NCBI GenBank assembly: GCA_949825065.1
Contig: OX463865.1
Location: 19,324,513-19,388,512, forward strand
Length of the DNA stretch: 64,000 bases
Direction: 5' to 3'
Source: Odontocerum albicorne
Lineage: Eukaryota; Arthropoda; Insecta; Trichoptera; Odontoceridae
Shown: one piece after another, positions 62,471-64,000 of the stretch
Layout of the letters: every line of letters starts with the position of its first letter
Position numbering within the stretch: position 1 is the stretch's first letter
Program-made: the position numbers and the translations under genes
Notes under the pieces: model-generated
Seen by the model: only the letters and a program-made list of their open reading frames with translations
What the model was told of the DNA's origin: nothing
Database searches by the model: none

Positions 62471-62925
62471 TTTACACAACTTATGTTAACACCCAATAAA
62501 TAGAAATAAATAAAATATCTGTTTTCTGTATTGATAGAAAACAGATGAATTGACATTGGGATAACGAGGTGATCCTCGACTGCGAGATCCATCATTAACG
62601 ACGACAACAGTGTAAATCTATAAAGCGATACAATTAGCCGGAAAAAATTTGGTTTAATGCTAAATTATAACTATTTATTTGCTTACAGTTATGATTATTT
62701 GATTTATAAAATAAGTCATTGAAAAATTAAAGTTTATCGTATCAAGAACAATTACGAGTTGATCAAATGATGAACGTACAATATGTTATGTTCACTTCGT
62801 TATCAAAATTAATATGTGTTACGAAGTACACTTGAACTAATAATCTTGAACCATTAGGAAATATCATCTTCCTGATTTTTTTAATAATACTTGATAAGAA
62901 CAATTCTCAAACAAACAGTACGAAA
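62471..62925. other. mariner terminus scrap, then AT-rich sequence
   Basis: 62475-62498 (ACACAACTTATGTTAACACC) is another mariner terminus. The rest shows no features. Confidence 0.4.
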
Positions 62926-62929
62926 TATT

Positions 62930-63458
62930 ATTGTGTGTTAACATAAGTTGTGTCCGTTTTTTCCAAATTAAAAATGAGCACCAAAAGTAAAACAAAATGG
63001 TAAAGGTTATACGTCATTGGAAAGAAAATTTTCTGCTCTACAAGATATTGTGTTTGCTTTTACGTTACATATATTATTTTATTTGATTAAAACCCTTCAA
63101 AATGGAAAGTCAAGTAGACGAAAGTGAGCATTTTCGACACCTCCTTCTGTGCGCGTTCAATCGAGGGAATAAAGCTGCTAAAGCGGCTCGCGATATTTGC
63201 GAAGTGTACGGTGAAGATGTTTTGAATGAAAGGACAACTTGTCGATGGTTTTTGCGTTTCAAAGACGGTAATTTCGACCTGAAAGACATGGAGCGTTCCG
63301 GACGACCTGTGGACTTCGATGAGGACCGCTTAAACCATATTATTCATGAAGATACCCTTCAAACCAGCGTAGAATTGGCTGAGCAGATGGATTGTAGTCA
63401 CATGACTGTATACCGACATCTTAAATCAATGGGAAAAGTCCAGAAGTTCGGCGCTTGA
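62930..63458 (+). mobile_element. mariner 5' half, third copy, best ORF
   Basis: Terminus GTGTTAACATAAGTTGTGTC (62936), 5' UTR as in the palindrome, then an uninterrupted frame 63102-63458: MESQVDESEHFRHLLLCAFN ... LAEQMDCSHMTVYRHLKSMG + KVQKFGA and a TGA. Here position 89 onward reads TSVELAEQM, without the stop seen in the palindrome copy. It ends at the same GKVQKFGA point where an 18-bp array begins. Confidence 0.88.
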
Positions 63459-63552
63459 CATAATTATGTATTTAGACATAATTATGTATTTAGACATGAT
63501 TATGTTTTTAGACATGATTATGTATTTAGACATAATTATGTATTTAGACAGA
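63459..63552. repeat. 18-bp tandem array, 5 copies
   Basis: GACATAATTATGTATTTA recurs every 17-18 bp directly at the broken end of the mariner copy. ATAATTAT is itself palindromic. Confidence 0.9.
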
Positions 63553-63577
63553 CATTGGTGAGATAATCATTACACTA

Positions 63578-64000
63578 TACTCATGAAAATGTAGCATGGT
63601 CCCTGTGACGTTTGAAATGTCATGTCTCAAAGGGATGGGATAAAATCGTTTTTTTTTACAAATCGAGTCGTTTTTTTATAAATCAAAAAATAGTTTTTCT
63701 CTAAACTGACGTTTTAATTCCTAATTTTCACTATACTGACATTCTAATGTATTGTATGATTTGTATCTATCTTTAAATAGGCCAAGATCCACTATGAATT
63801 AATACTAATTACGAACATTTAATTTTAGATATAAAAAAAATCGCTAATCCAAATATCGTATACCCCATCCCTAGCCAATGCGGACTAACGTAGTGACTTT
63901 TGACAAATGTCACCAAATATTATTTGATTTTAACAAACTGCCATATTTTTGCTAATTTGTAACAAGATATATTAATTTGTCATTATTGTTAGTTTTACGT
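63578..64000 (+). mobile_element. MITE-Q copy 3, cut by window end
   Basis: TA | TACTCATGAAAATGTAGCAT + GGTCCCTGTGAC, then the same interior as 42156-42620 (AAAGGGATGGGATAAAATCG, GCCAAGATCCACTATGAATT, CCAATGCGGACTAACGTAGT). The right TIR lies beyond 64000. Confidence 0.9.

Overview
This window is repeat-dominated, AT-rich nuclear DNA of an animal, most likely an arthropod and probably an insect. The basis is the element repertoire: RTE-like and jockey/I-like LINEs, Tc1/mariner, Tigger/pogo and piggyBac relatives, a Helitron, a Penelope-like element with a GIY-YIG domain, and tRNA-headed SINEs. I could not name the species. I recognise no host protein-coding gene. The only hint of one is a weak candidate promoter and first exon at about 32.7-33.2 kb. 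All calls were made by eye. Family names such as LINE-B or MITE-Q are labels for this report only.

Layout. 0-5 kb: deletion-derived Tigger, a piggyBac fragment, an 88-bp tandem array, a mariner 5' end, and LINE-B inserted in an RTE LINE. 5-8 kb: LINE ends and LTR-like dispersed repeats. 8-11 kb: LINE fragments, then a Penelope-like element whose reverse transcriptase is split by a 40-bp array. 11-17 kb: LINE fragments, a foldback element, and a LINE carrying a 99-bp array. 17.2-20.0 kb: a 43-bp satellite. 20-24.5 kb: LINEs, a TTAA-flanked MITE, and LTR-like repeats inside an I-type LINE. 24.5-34 kb: SINEs, Tigger and LINE pieces, and a second TTAA MITE inside a LINE. 34-40 kb: Penelope ends, tandem arrays, a long-TIR MITE and a palindromic array. 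40-46.6 kb: mariner derivatives, MITE-Q, Helitron Rep, and a mariner nested in a foldback element. 46.7-51 kb: the two best-preserved retrotransposon ORFs (429 and about 290 residues), Penelope ends and the third TTAA MITE. 51-57 kb: LINE, SINE, Tigger and MITE copies. 57-64 kb: minisatellites, a roughly 2.2-kb palindrome carrying the mariner N-terminus, another mariner copy and a third MITE-Q.

The genes here do not form a host pathway. What links them is the life history of mobile elements: insertion with readable target duplications, nesting, internal deletion, inverted duplication, and repeated birth of tandem arrays inside element sequence. The points most worth following are the arrays born within retroelement coding regions, hammerhead-ribozyme-like cores in the Penelope ends, a recurrent 6-bp TACGAG/CTCGTA insertion at TA sites, and the cruciform-prone structures at 36.3-37.3 kb and 60.2-62.5 kb.
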